Source: JAVJSD01 sp040219575
GTDB lineage: Bacteria > Planctomycetota > Planctomycetia > Pirellulales > Pirellulaceae
NCBI GenBank assembly: GCA_040219575.1
Contig: JAVJSD010000116.1
Span: 1 to 64,000 of the forward strand
Direction: 5' to 3'
Length of the DNA stretch: 64,000 nucleotides
Position numbers and translations under genes: made by a program. A model generated the notes under the pieces. That model was given only the letters and a program-made list of their open reading frames with translations. It did no database searches and was not told the origin of the DNA. Shown in pieces: positions 50,710 through 59,998 of the stretch (within the stretch, counting starts at the first letter, position 1; every line of letters begins with the position of its first letter).

Positions 50710-52158
50710 TCAGAGGTCGTCTTCGATCTCACGGAAATCGGGCTCAAGATCGAAGTGCACGTCGGATTCGGGCGGTGATTCGGCCGGCGATTCGGATTTC
50801 TCGCCGTTGTCTCCTTGGGCCAGGCGGCGATGCAGGCGAGCCCGCGTGACGCCGAGCAACTCGGCGGCCTTCGACTTGTTCCCCCTGGCCCGCTCGAGCG
50901 CGCGGCGGATCAATTCCGCTTCAATCTCGGCCAGCAGGGCGTCGAGATCGATCGGCTCTTCGGTCTTGGCCGGATGCGCGGCCGCTTGCTTCGCCAAATG
51001 CAGGCGCTGCGGCAAATCGCCGACGTCGATCAGCGGACGTCGCGCCGCGCCGCGCGCCTGCCCGACCGTCGCCGCGAGTTCTTCGACATCGCCGGGCCAG
51101 TGATAGTCGGCCAGCATGTCAAGCGCCTCCGGCGTGAAGCCGGTGAATTGGGCGCCGCCGCGAGCATTGCCTGTTTCGAGCAACTGTTGGGCGAGCAGGG
51201 GAATATCTTCGATGCGCCCGGCGAGCGGCGCCAGCGTGATCTCGATCGTGGAGAGGGCATAGGCCAGATCTCTCCGAAATTCGCCTCCCTCGGCGAGCGC
51301 CGTCAGCGAAGTTTTCGACGTGGCCAGCGTGTGCAGTTCGAAGCCCGGCAACATCAAAAAGCCGGCCAGCTCGTCCTGCGCGACGGGCGAAAGTTGGTCG
51401 ACCTCCAACAGCAACAACGTCCCCGGCGGTTCGTTTCCGCGATAGGCCGACGGGCGTTTGAGTTCGGTGATCGTGCCCTGCAGCAACTCCGCATCGAGCA
51501 ACGGGCAGGCCAGGGGCAGGAGTCTGCCTCGCGGCGCGGCGCGGCGATAGTGAATGGCGCGGGCGACTTCCTCGGCGCCGCATCCGGCGGGGCCGATCAG
51601 CGTGACGCGCGAACGAACCGCGGCGGCGACCTGCACCTGCTCCCGCACACGCCGAGCGGCGAGGCTTTCGCCAACCAGGCGATCGAGCGAGCGATCGAGG
51701 CCGAACTCGCGGCGCAATTCGATCAGCCGCCGGTGCAGCGCGAGCGCCTCCTCGGCCGGGTCGGCGGTCGTCGTGTTCGGCGTGTCGGGGCCGGCGTCGA
51801 CTCCGACCACGGCCAGCACCGCGCAGTCGTCGTCTTCGCCCAGCGGCAGGAACAACACGTTTCGATCTCGGCGATCCTCCGCGGCGGGAGGCGAAACTTG
51901 CGCCGAACAGCGGACGCCGGAAAACACCTCCGGAGGCGGACAGAGCCGGGCGGCGAGCGCGGCCAGCGGCTGGCTCGCGTCGCCGTCGTGGTAGTCGCAT
52001 CGCTGACCGACGAGCGACTCTTCCTGCACGCCCAGCCACTTTGTGCAGGCGGCGTTGGTGAACAGGATCGTTCGCTGGGCGTCGAGTACGTACATGGGCG
52101 TCGCGCTCGTCTTGAGCAGACGCAATAGGGCTCGACTACTTTTCTGGGAGCTTGCCAT
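50710..52158 (-). CDS. Sigma-54 activator-like protein with a degenerate AAA+ domain
   Basis: 482 residues. An N-terminal PAS-like domain (TPMYVLDAQRTILFTNAACTKWLG) precedes an NtrC-type AAA+ region. Walker A reads LIGPAGCGAEE, where the functional motif has GKE, Walker B is LLLLEVDQL with no DE pair, and the GAFTGA loop is absent. The Fis-type HTH at the C-terminus is intact (ALERARGNKSKAAELLGVTRARLHRRL). It therefore probably binds DNA but cannot remodel sigma-54 holoenzyme. It may repress or act with sigma-70. It follows the FixL/FixJ-like pair on the same strand. Confidence 0.82.
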   Translation of the reverse strand: MASSQKSSRALLRLLKTSATPMYVLDAQRTILFTNAACTKWLGVQEESLVGQRCDYHDGDASQPLAALAARLCPPPEVFSGVRCSAQVSPPAAEDRRDRNVLFLPLGEDDDCAVLAVVGVDAGPDTPNTTTADPAEEALALHRRLIELRREFGLDRSLDRLVGESLAARRVREQVQVAAAVRSRVTLIGPAGCGAEEVARAIHYRRAAPRGRLLPLACPLLDAELLQGTITELKRPSAYRGNEPPGTLLLLEVDQLSPVAQDELAGFLMLPGFELHTLATSKTSLTALAEGGEFRRDLAYALSTIEITLAPLAGRIEDIPLLAQQLLETGNARGGAQFTGFTPEALDMLADYHWPGDVEELAATVGQARGAARRPLIDVGDLPQRLHLAKQAAAHPAKTEEPIDLDALLAEIEAELIRRALERARGNKSKAAELLGVTRARLHRRLAQGDNGEKSESPAESPPESDVHFDLEPDFREIEDDL

Positions 52159-52250
52159 ACGGCGGCGGACGACCAGCGGCGCAAGGGATCAACGACGGCC
52201 GGGCGAGGGGCGACCGTTCTCGAGCTTCATTATACCTCACCGCGCCAGGC

Positions 52251-52652
52251 TCACGGCGTGTCGCCGCCTTCTTGCGATTGCAAGGCTTCCCGAACGCTTC
52301 GGGCCAGTTCGCCGAAAGGAAATGGCTTTTGGAGCAGGGCCAACGCCCCGAGCCGCTTCGCCTGGGCGTTCATTTCCTCGTCGCCATGACCGGTGATGAG
52401 GATCACGGCGATCGTGATTCCGCGGCTTCGGAGCGTCTGGAGCAGCTCCAACCCGTTCATCCCCGGCAGCCGCATATCGACGATCAGGCATCCGCGGGCG
52501 GGCGCGGCGTCGGCGTCGAGAAACTCCTGCGCGGAAGAAAACTCGCGGCAACGTAGATCGAGGGTCTCGAAGGCGACGCGGAGGGAGTCCCGCACGGCCT
52601 GGTCGTCGTCGACAATGAACACCGTGGCGCCCTGGCTCAGCTTGTCAGACAT
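52251..52652 (-). CDS. Single-domain response regulator (FixJ-type receiver)
   Basis: 133 residues, receiver domain only. The acidic pocket DDD (about 15-17), phospho-acceptor Asp in LIVDMRLPGMNG, the Thr in LITGHGDEE and Lys in LLQKPFPF are all present. There is no output domain. Its start overlaps the 3' end of the histidine kinase by 16 bases, so the two are co-translated. It may transfer phosphate to a separate output protein. Confidence 0.92.
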   Translation of the reverse strand: MSDKLSQGATVFIVDDDQAVRDSLRVAFETLDLRCREFSSAQEFLDADAAPARGCLIVDMRLPGMNGLELLQTLRSRGITIAVILITGHGDEEMNAQAKRLGALALLQKPFPFGELARSVREALQSQEGGDTP

Positions 52653-54232
52653 GCTTCGTCTCCCAGCGCCAAGGTGAAGCCCACGGCGACGCCTTGTCCC
52701 GCGTTGCGTTTCACCCAGATCCGGCCGTCATGCGTTTCGACGATCGAGCGGCTGATCGCCAGTCCCATTCCCGTGCCGTTCGACTTGGTGGTGAAGAAGG
52801 GAGAGAACAGGCGCCGCTCCTGTTCCTCGGAAATGCCGCAGCCGGAATCCCGCACGACGACCTCGACGCACGCGTCGCCGGAGACCAGCGTTTCGATCTC
52901 CAGTCGTCGGCGCGAGGGGGGCGCCTCGCGCATGGCGTCGACGGCGTTCTGCACCAGGTTCAGCAGCACCTGTTGAATCTGCACGACGTCGACGACGACC
53001 GGCGGCAGTTGCGCGCCGAGGTTCAGCACCAGTTCGATCTGCTGCTGCCTCAGTTCGGCCTCGGTCAACTCGACGACATCGCGGACCAGCCGGTTCACAT
53101 CGGCGGCCGCTCGCGGCGACGTCGTCTTGCGCGTCATGGCCCTCAGCCGTTCGATGATCCTGCCGGCGCGGAGGGCCTGCTCCTCCAACTTGCTCAAGAT
53201 CGCTTGGAGTTCCTCATTCGGCGTTTCGGATCGCTGCAGGACGGCGCGGCCGGCGAAGCAATACGTCGAGATCGCGGCCAGCGGCTGGTTCAATTCGTGG
53301 GCGATGCCGACCGCCATTTCGCCCATCGTGCTCAGGCGGCCGGCGTGCAGCAGTTCGTCGCGAAGCTGCCGGAGTTGCCGCTCCGAAGCTCGCAACTCGG
53401 TGACGTCGATGGTCACCGAATAGTATCCCAGCACGCGCCCCGCCTCGTCCACGTCCGGAATGAACGAACTGGTCACCGTCCGCGCGCCGTGACGTGGGTA
53501 GTCGTGCGACTTCTCGAACGTCACCGCCTTGCCGGACAGCACGACGTCGATGTAGGGCTTGATCGCCTCGTAGCGGGCGTCGCCGATGACCTCGCGGAGC
53601 GGTCGGCCGACGATCTCCTCTTGCGGCAGCCCTTTGAATTCCTGGTTGCGTTTGTTCAGGAAGCGGATCTTCTGGCCGACGTCGATGTAGGCGACGTAGG
53701 CGGGAATACTGTCGGTCACCAGGCGCAACTGGCGTTCGCTCTCTTGCGCCGCGTGCTGGCTGCGTTCGCGCTGCTCGACTTCGTGCTGAAGACGCGCCAC
53801 CGTCGCGGACAACGCCTGCGTCTGGCCGCTGTACGACCGCAACAGCGCGTAGAACAGAAAGGCGATGCTGCCCCCCCAGCCGGCGCCGAGCGACTTGCCG
53901 GTCAGATTGCGCAGCACGCCGTGTCTTCCGATCAACGGAACCTGGTTGGGCACGATGTCCTCGAGCAGCGAAAGGGCGTAATCCCCGAGCGAGAACGCGG
54001 CGAAGCAGACCAACGCGATCATGGCGCCGCGGGGCAACTGCGATCGTCGGCCGATGTACAGCAGGGCCCCCATCGCGGCCGACCAGAACAACGCCTTGAG
54101 AGCGCTATGCGTCAACTCGCTGATGAGGCCGAACTGCTCCGCCGCCTCGCACAGCCACACGAGAACCAGGCCGACGAGGATGGTCGGCAGCATCCGGGAA
54201 CCAAACCGAGCAATGACGTCGCGGTCGGACAT
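52637..54232 (-). CDS. PAS-containing membrane histidine kinase (FixL-like)
   Basis: 531 residues from the ATG at 54232. Three membrane segments in the first 90 residues are followed by a coiled coil and a PAS domain (about 160-280, with DSIPAYVAYIDVGQKIRFLNKRNQEF). The dimerisation box MGEMAVGIAHELNQPLAAISTY has the phospho-His; the ATPase part has LLNLVQNAVDAM, DSGCGISEEQ and GTGMGLAISRSIVE. All catalytic motifs are intact. The ligand is unknown; FixL-type kinases often bind haem, but no haem His can be assigned with confidence. Confidence 0.92.
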   Translation of the reverse strand: MSDRDVIARFGSRMLPTILVGLVLVWLCEAAEQFGLISELTHSALKALFWSAAMGALLYIGRRSQLPRGAMIALVCFAAFSLGDYALSLLEDIVPNQVPLIGRHGVLRNLTGKSLGAGWGGSIAFLFYALLRSYSGQTQALSATVARLQHEVEQRERSQHAAQESERQLRLVTDSIPAYVAYIDVGQKIRFLNKRNQEFKGLPQEEIVGRPLREVIGDARYEAIKPYIDVVLSGKAVTFEKSHDYPRHGARTVTSSFIPDVDEAGRVLGYYSVTIDVTELRASERQLRQLRDELLHAGRLSTMGEMAVGIAHELNQPLAAISTYCFAGRAVLQRSETPNEELQAILSKLEEQALRAGRIIERLRAMTRKTTSPRAAADVNRLVRDVVELTEAELRQQQIELVLNLGAQLPPVVVDVVQIQQVLLNLVQNAVDAMREAPPSRRRLEIETLVSGDACVEVVVRDSGCGISEEQERRLFSPFFTTKSNGTGMGLAISRSIVETHDGRIWVKRNAGQGVAVGFTLALGDEACLTS

Positions 54233-54353
54233 ACGGCGTAGGTCAATTCCTCGCCCCTGTAGAGAGCGAAGTCTAACGCAAGCGGCCGCGGTGTGCCAGA
54301 ATGCGCCGCTGCGCGCGGGCCGTACAGACTCCAACGCCAGGCGGCGGGCAAGA

Positions 54354-55280
54354 TTATTCGTTCTCGTTGGAGGCGGCGGCCTTCGGCTCGTGGTCGTTTT
54401 CTGGTCCGTTCGCTCCAGGGTCGGACCGCCAGCGGAAGGGCAGCAGCAGCATTCCCGGCAGGCGGTCGACTTGCCGCTCGTCGCGCAGCGGCGTCAGCCC
54501 GATCTGCATTCGCTGATGTCCCGCCTCCGGTTGCGGGCGATAGGTGCGAAACAGGCGATCCCACCAGGGCAGGTTGAAGCCGAAGTTGCTGTTCGTCTCA
54601 CGCGGCACGACCGAATGATGCACGCGATGCATATCGGGGGTGACCACGACCAACCGCATCAGCCGATCCAGCCACACCGGCAAATTGATGTTGCTGTGAT
54701 TGAACATGCTGGTGGCGTTGAGCAACACCTCGAACACCAACACCGCCAGGGCCGGCGCTCCGAGAAGGACGACCACGCCGATCTTGATCAGCGTCGAAAG
54801 CAGGATTTCCAGCGTGTGAAACCGCACGCCGGTGGTGACGTCGATATCGAGATCGGCGTGATGGACCAAGTGCATCCGCCACAACAGCGGCACCTTGTGA
54901 AACAGCACGTGCTGCACGTAAATCGCCAAATCCAGCGCGACGACCGCCAACACGACCTCGATCCCCATCGGCAGATCGACGACATGCAACAGCCCCCAGT
55001 CGCGGGATTCCGCCCAAAGCGCCGCCGCCACGGCCGTCAACGGAACCAAGACGCGTACGACGCCGGTGTTGATCGCGACCAACAGCAGGTTGCTCGCCCA
55101 CCGCCGGGGCCGCTTCACTTGCAGTCGCCGTCGAGGCGCGGCGAACTCCCAGGCGGCCATCAGGAGCAACACCCCCAGGAAACAGCCCAGGCGAATCGAG
55201 ATTTCCAATCCGGGTGACAACAAATGAGCCCGCTGCGAGAGGGGGAAGCATGGGAAACGCCGGCGACGATCGTCTGCCAA
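54354..55280 (-). CDS. Fatty acid hydroxylase / sterol desaturase family protein
   Basis: 308 residues. Four or more membrane segments lie between about 25 and 200. Histidine boxes for the di-iron centre are visible: QHVLFHKVP (HxxxxH), HLVHHADLD and HRVHHSVVPRE, plus HTLE and FNHSN. Members hydroxylate or desaturate membrane lipids, sterols or hopanoids. Function in the pathway is not shown by neighbours. The alternative start further in is possible. Confidence 0.87.
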   Translation of the reverse strand: MADDRRRRFPCFPLSQRAHLLSPGLEISIRLGCFLGVLLLMAAWEFAAPRRRLQVKRPRRWASNLLLVAINTGVVRVLVPLTAVAAALWAESRDWGLLHVVDLPMGIEVVLAVVALDLAIYVQHVLFHKVPLLWRMHLVHHADLDIDVTTGVRFHTLEILLSTLIKIGVVVLLGAPALAVLVFEVLLNATSMFNHSNINLPVWLDRLMRLVVVTPDMHRVHHSVVPRETNSNFGFNLPWWDRLFRTYRPQPEAGHQRMQIGLTPLRDERQVDRLPGMLLLPFRWRSDPGANGPENDHEPKAAASNENE

Positions 55281-55468
55281 TTATCCACGACGGCGTTTCT
55301 CCTGATAGCCAACCGCGTTCCCGATTCCGCCCGCAAATTGCGCCCCGGTTGGATTCTCGACAATCGCTGCCTCGCCGGCGACCGAAGCGACGGCCCGATT
55401 TGCCGCCGCCGAAGCAGCGGGTTATCATTTTGCAATCGGGGTCCCGCCTAACAGAGAAGGGTTTCAAG

Positions 55469-56089
55469 ATGCGCGCTCGGTTGCTTACTGCTTTGATCGT
55501 CGTCGGATGCTGCACGCTCGGGGGAAACGCCTTCGGTCTGGGCAAGTTCAACGACAAGCTCAGCGTCGGCGACAAGGCGCCTGCCTTCGAAAAACTGCCG
55601 GCGGCCGACGGCAAGCAGTACGCCTCGAGCGACTTCGACAAGGCCAAGGTGCTGGTGGTCGTATTCACCTGCAACAGTTGCCCCTACGCCGTCGATTACG
55701 AAGACCGGTTGATCGCGTTCGACAAACAACATCGCGGCGGCGACGTGGCGCTGGTGGCGATCAACTGCAATTTGGTCGAGGCCGATTCGCTGGAGAACAT
55801 GCAGGCCCGGGCCGAGGAAAAGGGCTTTCGCTTTCCCTATCTCTTCGACAAGTCGCAGAATGTGGCGCGGCAGTACGGCGCCCTGCGGACGCCCGAGTGC
55901 TATGTGCTCGATCAGGATCGAAAGGTCGTCTACATGGGCGCCTTCGACGACAACACCAAGGCCGAACTGGTGAAGCAGCAGTACGTCGCGGCGGCGGTGG
56001 AGGCGGCGCTCAAGAAGCAAACGACGGAAGTGGCGGAGACGCCGCCCGTCGGCTGCCTGATTCGTTTCAAGCGCACGCGCCGCGAGTAA
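55469..56089 (+). CDS. Exported thioredoxin-like (redoxin) protein
   Basis: 206 residues from the ATG at 55469, with GAGAAGG upstream. A signal peptide (ALIVVGCCTLGGNAFG) is followed by a TlpA/AhpC-like fold: VGDKAPAFEKL, VVFTCNSCPYAVDYEDRL, which carries the CxxC site, and RTPECYVLDQDRKVVYMGAFDD with the cis-Pro-type loop. Known relatives act in periplasmic thiol redox or cytochrome maturation. It is divergent from the hydroxylase gene. Confidence 0.87.
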   Translation: MRARLLTALIVVGCCTLGGNAFGLGKFNDKLSVGDKAPAFEKLPAADGKQYASSDFDKAKVLVVVFTCNSCPYAVDYEDRLIAFDKQHRGGDVALVAINCNLVEADSLENMQARAEEKGFRFPYLFDKSQNVARQYGALRTPECYVLDQDRKVVYMGAFDDNTKAELVKQQYVAAAVEAALKKQTTEVAETPPVGCLIRFKRTRRE

Positions 56090-56134
56090 GAGCGCGAACC
56101 GCGGAGTGCTACTTCGCGTCCCTGGCGAAGTGCA

Positions 56135-57832
56135 TTAGGTCTCGTCGAGGCACTCCGCTTCGCCGGTGCGGCGGTACATGGCCTCGATCTCGGCGGCGAA
56201 GTGCTTTTCGATCACCTGGCGGCGGAGGCTGAGTTTGGCGGTCATCTCGCCTTGCTCGATCGAAAAGCCGCGCGGCAGCAGTTGGAATTTGCGAACCTGC
56301 TCGTAGTACGACACGCCCGCGAGACGCTGGCGGACGCGCTCTTCGTATAGCGCCAGAACCTCGGGATGCGCCAGCGCCTGCTCGCGCGACGCGACCGCGA
56401 TGCCCCGCTGCACGATTTCGGAGCGCAGGTTGTCGGGGTCGGGCACCAACAGCGCGACGAGGTAGTCGCGCCCGTCGCCCACGACCAGGGCCTGCACGAT
56501 CAGCGGGTCCTGCGTCAAGAGCGACTCGATCATCACCGGCGGCACGTTCTTGCCGCCGGAGGTGACGATGATCTCCTTCTTTCGCCCGGTGATGCGCAGA
56601 AAGCCGTCGTCGTCGAGGGCGCCCAGATCACCGGTCCGCAGCCAACCGTCATGGAGCACTTCGTCCGTGGCCGCCGGGTTCTTGTAGTAGCCCCGCATCA
56701 CGTGCGGGCCGCGGGTTTCGATCTCGCCATCCGCCGCCACTCGCACTTCGACATCGGGGATGGCCGGGCCGACCGTGCCCTTCTTGTTGCGCATCGGCGT
56801 GCAGGCGGTAATCACCGGCGAGGTTTCCGTCAGCCCGTAGCCTTGCAGGATGGGGACTCCCTGGCGGGTGAAGAAGTCGAACACGTGGTCGGGCAGCGCC
56901 GCTCCGCCGGAGCAAACCATCCGCAATCTTCCGCCGAGAAAGTCGCGCAGCACGTCGGGCTGATCGAGATGTCCCGCGTCGCAAATCGCGCGATAGATCT
57001 TGTCGAAGAAGTACGGCACGGCGTTGATCAGCGTGGGGCGGAGGGCGCGGCAATCGGCGACGACGGTCTCGCGCGATTCGGCCAGCGCCAGTTCGCTGCC
57101 GGTGACGATCCAGGTGTAGAGGTCGCAGGTGCGGCCGAAAATGTGGCTCAGCGGCAGGAAATTCAGCCGCAGATCGTCGCGCGTTTGCTCGAACGCGGCC
57201 AGCGTGCCGATGGTGTTGCTGGCCAGGTTTCGCTGCGTGAGCATCACGCCCTTTGGCTCGCCGGTGGTTCCCGAAGTGTAGAGAATCGTGGCCAGCGAGG
57301 TGGGCTGGACGGCCTCGAGCGCCTGGAGTTCGATATCGCGCAGCCGGTCGTCGTTCTGCTCCGACTGCAGCTTCGAAAACGGAAGGATGGCCCGCCGGCC
57401 GATCGCCAGATCGCAGCCGTCAAACGTGTAGCAGGCCACGTCGCGGTGAAGCGACTCGGCGACGGCTTGCAGTTTCTCGGCCTGCGCCGCACCAGACAGC
57501 AGCACGATCTCGGCGCCGCTGTCGTTGATCTGCCATACGATCTGCTCGCCGGTCAACGGCGCGTGGATCGGCGTGTTGATCGCGAGCGCGAATTGAATCG
57601 CCAGATCGCAGACGATCCACTCGTAGCGGTTCTCCGAGAGCAGGATCACGCGATCGCCCGGCGCGACGCCGGCGTCGATCAATCCCGCGGAGGCGCGCAA
57701 CACGTCGCGGGCCACGTCACGCCAGGTGAGCGACGTGTAGGCGCCGTCGCGCTTCACATGGATCGCGGTACGCGGGCCGTCGTCGGCCGCGCGCCGCGCG
57801 AAGAGTTGGACCAGCGTCGAATCGTCAGGCAT
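56135..57832 (-). CDS. Long-chain acyl-CoA synthetase (AMP-forming)
   Basis: 565 residues. The ANL superfamily motifs are YTSGTTGEPKGVMLTQRN (P-loop, about 187), QGYGLTETSPVIT, HDGWLRTGDLG and RKKEIIVTSGGKNVPPV. It activates fatty acids to acyl-CoA via an acyl-AMP. The length is normal and no signal peptide is present. It is divergent from the RidA gene; a 160-base spacer separates the starts. Confidence 0.93.
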   Translation of the reverse strand: MPDDSTLVQLFARRAADDGPRTAIHVKRDGAYTSLTWRDVARDVLRASAGLIDAGVAPGDRVILLSENRYEWIVCDLAIQFALAINTPIHAPLTGEQIVWQINDSGAEIVLLSGAAQAEKLQAVAESLHRDVACYTFDGCDLAIGRRAILPFSKLQSEQNDDRLRDIELQALEAVQPTSLATILYTSGTTGEPKGVMLTQRNLASNTIGTLAAFEQTRDDLRLNFLPLSHIFGRTCDLYTWIVTGSELALAESRETVVADCRALRPTLINAVPYFFDKIYRAICDAGHLDQPDVLRDFLGGRLRMVCSGGAALPDHVFDFFTRQGVPILQGYGLTETSPVITACTPMRNKKGTVGPAIPDVEVRVAADGEIETRGPHVMRGYYKNPAATDEVLHDGWLRTGDLGALDDDGFLRITGRKKEIIVTSGGKNVPPVMIESLLTQDPLIVQALVVGDGRDYLVALLVPDPDNLRSEIVQRGIAVASREQALAHPEVLALYEERVRQRLAGVSYYEQVRKFQLLPRGFSIEQGEMTAKLSLRRQVIEKHFAAEIEAMYRRTGEAECLDET

Positions 57833-57995
57833 GAGAGAGGATCGGGTGTTTCTTGGTCGCTTGCCGCCGCATTATCAACCACCGCAGGTCATGGTACCAT
57901 TTTCGCGATACGCCGACATCGAAAGGGCGACGGACGTCGATGTGATGTCGGTCGTAAGAATTCCCACTTCCCTCCCGCCAGTCGTGAGAACCACC

Positions 57996-58457
57996 ATGAG
58001 CGCCGACGCCAAGATCGCCGAATTGAATCTCCAATTGCCTCCCGCTCCCAAGCCGCAGGGCGTGTACAAGCCGATCGTGATCGCCGGCGACATGGCCTAC
58101 GTGTCGGGCCACGGTCCGCTCAGGCCCGACGGTTCGATGATGACCGGCCGGGTCGGTTCCGAGGTCGATCAGCAGGCCGGCTACGACGCGGCCCGGCAGA
58201 CCGGACTGGCGATTTTGGCCACGTTGAAGGCCAACCTCGGCAGCCTCGACAAGGTGAAGCGAGTGGTCAAGGTGCTGGGCATGGTCAACGCCGCGGCGGA
58301 CTTCCAGCAGCATCCGGCGGTGATCAACGGATGCAGCGAGTTGTTCGCCGCCGTGTGGGGCGAAGACAACGGCGTCGGCGCCCGCAGCGCCGTGGGGATG
58401 GGTTCGTTGCCCGGCAATATCTCGACCGAAGTCGAAGCCATCTTCGAGATCGGCTAG
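57996..58457 (+). CDS. RidA/YjgF/UK114 family protein
   Basis: 153 residues from the ATG at 57996. The motif VSGHGPLRPDG and the C-terminal SAVGMGSLPGNISTEVEAIFEI identify the family, which hydrolyses reactive enamine or imine intermediates from PLP enzymes. It has an extra N-terminal segment and RVVKVLGMVNAAADFQQHPAVINGCSELF, as in the longer YjgF-like group. The gene stands alone. Confidence 0.9.
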   Translation: MSADAKIAELNLQLPPAPKPQGVYKPIVIAGDMAYVSGHGPLRPDGSMMTGRVGSEVDQQAGYDAARQTGLAILATLKANLGSLDKVKRVVKVLGMVNAAADFQQHPAVINGCSELFAAVWGEDNGVGARSAVGMGSLPGNISTEVEAIFEIG

Positions 58458-58483
58458 CCGATCGCCGGCCCGCGCGGGCGAAT

Positions 58484-59950
58484 TTACAATTCCAGCGGCG
58501 CCGCGTGCTCATCGCGGGGGCCGAAGCGATCGTATTCCGCGCGGGCGACATAGCGGCAGCCGACGAGGGACATGCGGCGGCCGTCGAAGTCGTAGGGGCC
58601 GTCGTGCATCACCTCGGCCACCAGGAAGATCTGCGTGGGATGCGCGCCCAAGGCGACGACGAACTGGCGATGCAGCGGCGGGTCATCCATCAGGCAGGAG
58701 AAGCCCCGCGCGGAGATGTCGCGACACCGCACGTCGTAGAACTCGTGCAGTTCCGGCAATCGCCCTCCGCGAATGGGGGCGATGATCTGCACGTAGGGAT
58801 AAGCCCGACGACGCTGGCCGCGGCGATCCGACTTGACATCGGGCGGCAGCACGTCGTGGCGATCGATCGGCATGAGGTGCTTGCCGAGTCGCTGCAGATC
58901 GGCCTCGTCGAGTTGGGCGCGAAGGTCCTTCAGCGCGCGTCGCGCATGCTCGGCGTCCGCCTCGGCGCGCTCCAGATTCTCCATCGCCTCGCATTGCCGC
59001 GTGACGTCGATGCCGCTGCCGACCAGCGACTCGACGCCGCCGTCGGGAGACCGCACGGCGGTGAACGACCAGGAGATTCGCCTGCGTTCGCCGTGTTTGG
59101 TCAGCAGGAAGGCCTCGATCTTCTCGACGTTGGAGCTGCTCCGGAGGCGGCTCAGGATCTGCTTGAAGGCCACCACTTCCTGGGGCAGCAGGAAGGCGCT
59201 CCAGATGTGGCGGTTGCTGACTTCGTCGGGGGTGAATCCCGTCACCTGCCGGCAGGCGCGGTTGAAGTGGGCGATTCGTCCGTCGGGGGAGAGCACGATC
59301 ATCAGTCCTTCCATCGTGTCGAGCGTGGCGGAGAAGAACTTCGTTTGCTCCACCAGGGCCGATTCCGCGCGCTCGCGGGCCAGCGACGATCCGAGCAACT
59401 GGGCCGCCGACTGCACGAACAGCAGGTCCTCCTTGGCGAAATTCCGCGGCGAATCGCTCAGCGCGCACAGTGCGCCGTAGATCTTGTCGACATGCGTCAG
59501 CGGACAGATCATGCCGGCCTTGACGCCGTGCTTGTACAGCAACTCGTCTTGAAAGCGGTTCTCCGCGCTCAGGTCCGCGAACACGACGGGGCGGCCGGTC
59601 TGCATCGCGTAGGACACGGCCGCGCGGGACTTGTCCGGCGCGATGAGATGGCGCTGCGGCGCGGCGCCGTCCGCCGCCGCGCCGACGGGGCCGAAACGGA
59701 ATTCCACCGGCCGACCGTCTCCCACGTCCTGCGCCACGCCGTAGAGCTCCAGCCCCAGGGTGCGGGCGATCAGGGCGGCGCCGTCGATCTGCAGCTTGTC
59801 CAGGTCGCGGGCCTGCACGGCGAATCGCCCCAGAATCACCAAGGCGGCCTGCCGTCGCGCCGGGGATTCCTCGAGGTCCCACTGCTCGAGTCCGGCCGAC
59901 AAGTCGGCCGCAACGGAGTCTTCCAAGGCCAGGATGTCGTTGCTGTTCAT
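58484..59950 (-). CDS. GAF-PAS-PilZ sensory protein
   Basis: 488 residues. A GAF domain (about 40-205; MICPLTHVDKIYGALCALSD) and a PAS domain (about 208-325; MEGLMIVLSPDGRIAHFNRACRQVTGFTPDE) with a PAC-like motif are followed by a coiled coil and a C-terminal PilZ-like region (about 370-470; SDRRGQRRRAYPYVQIIAPI, with RxxxR and a D-SxxG-like element DISARGFSC). PilZ domains bind cyclic di-GMP. Its neighbour is a GGDEF protein, so both probably belong to one signalling unit. Confidence 0.85.
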   Translation of the reverse strand: MNSNDILALEDSVAADLSAGLEQWDLEESPARRQAALVILGRFAVQARDLDKLQIDGAALIARTLGLELYGVAQDVGDGRPVEFRFGPVGAAADGAAPQRHLIAPDKSRAAVSYAMQTGRPVVFADLSAENRFQDELLYKHGVKAGMICPLTHVDKIYGALCALSDSPRNFAKEDLLFVQSAAQLLGSSLARERAESALVEQTKFFSATLDTMEGLMIVLSPDGRIAHFNRACRQVTGFTPDEVSNRHIWSAFLLPQEVVAFKQILSRLRSSSNVEKIEAFLLTKHGERRRISWSFTAVRSPDGGVESLVGSGIDVTRQCEAMENLERAEADAEHARRALKDLRAQLDEADLQRLGKHLMPIDRHDVLPPDVKSDRRGQRRRAYPYVQIIAPIRGGRLPELHEFYDVRCRDISARGFSCLMDDPPLHRQFVVALGAHPTQIFLVAEVMHDGPYDFDGRRMSLVGCRYVARAEYDRFGPRDEHAAPLEL

Positions 59951-59998
59951 GGCGCCATCTACTGTTTGATGCGATTGCTTTCGAAAGCGGGAGCGACT

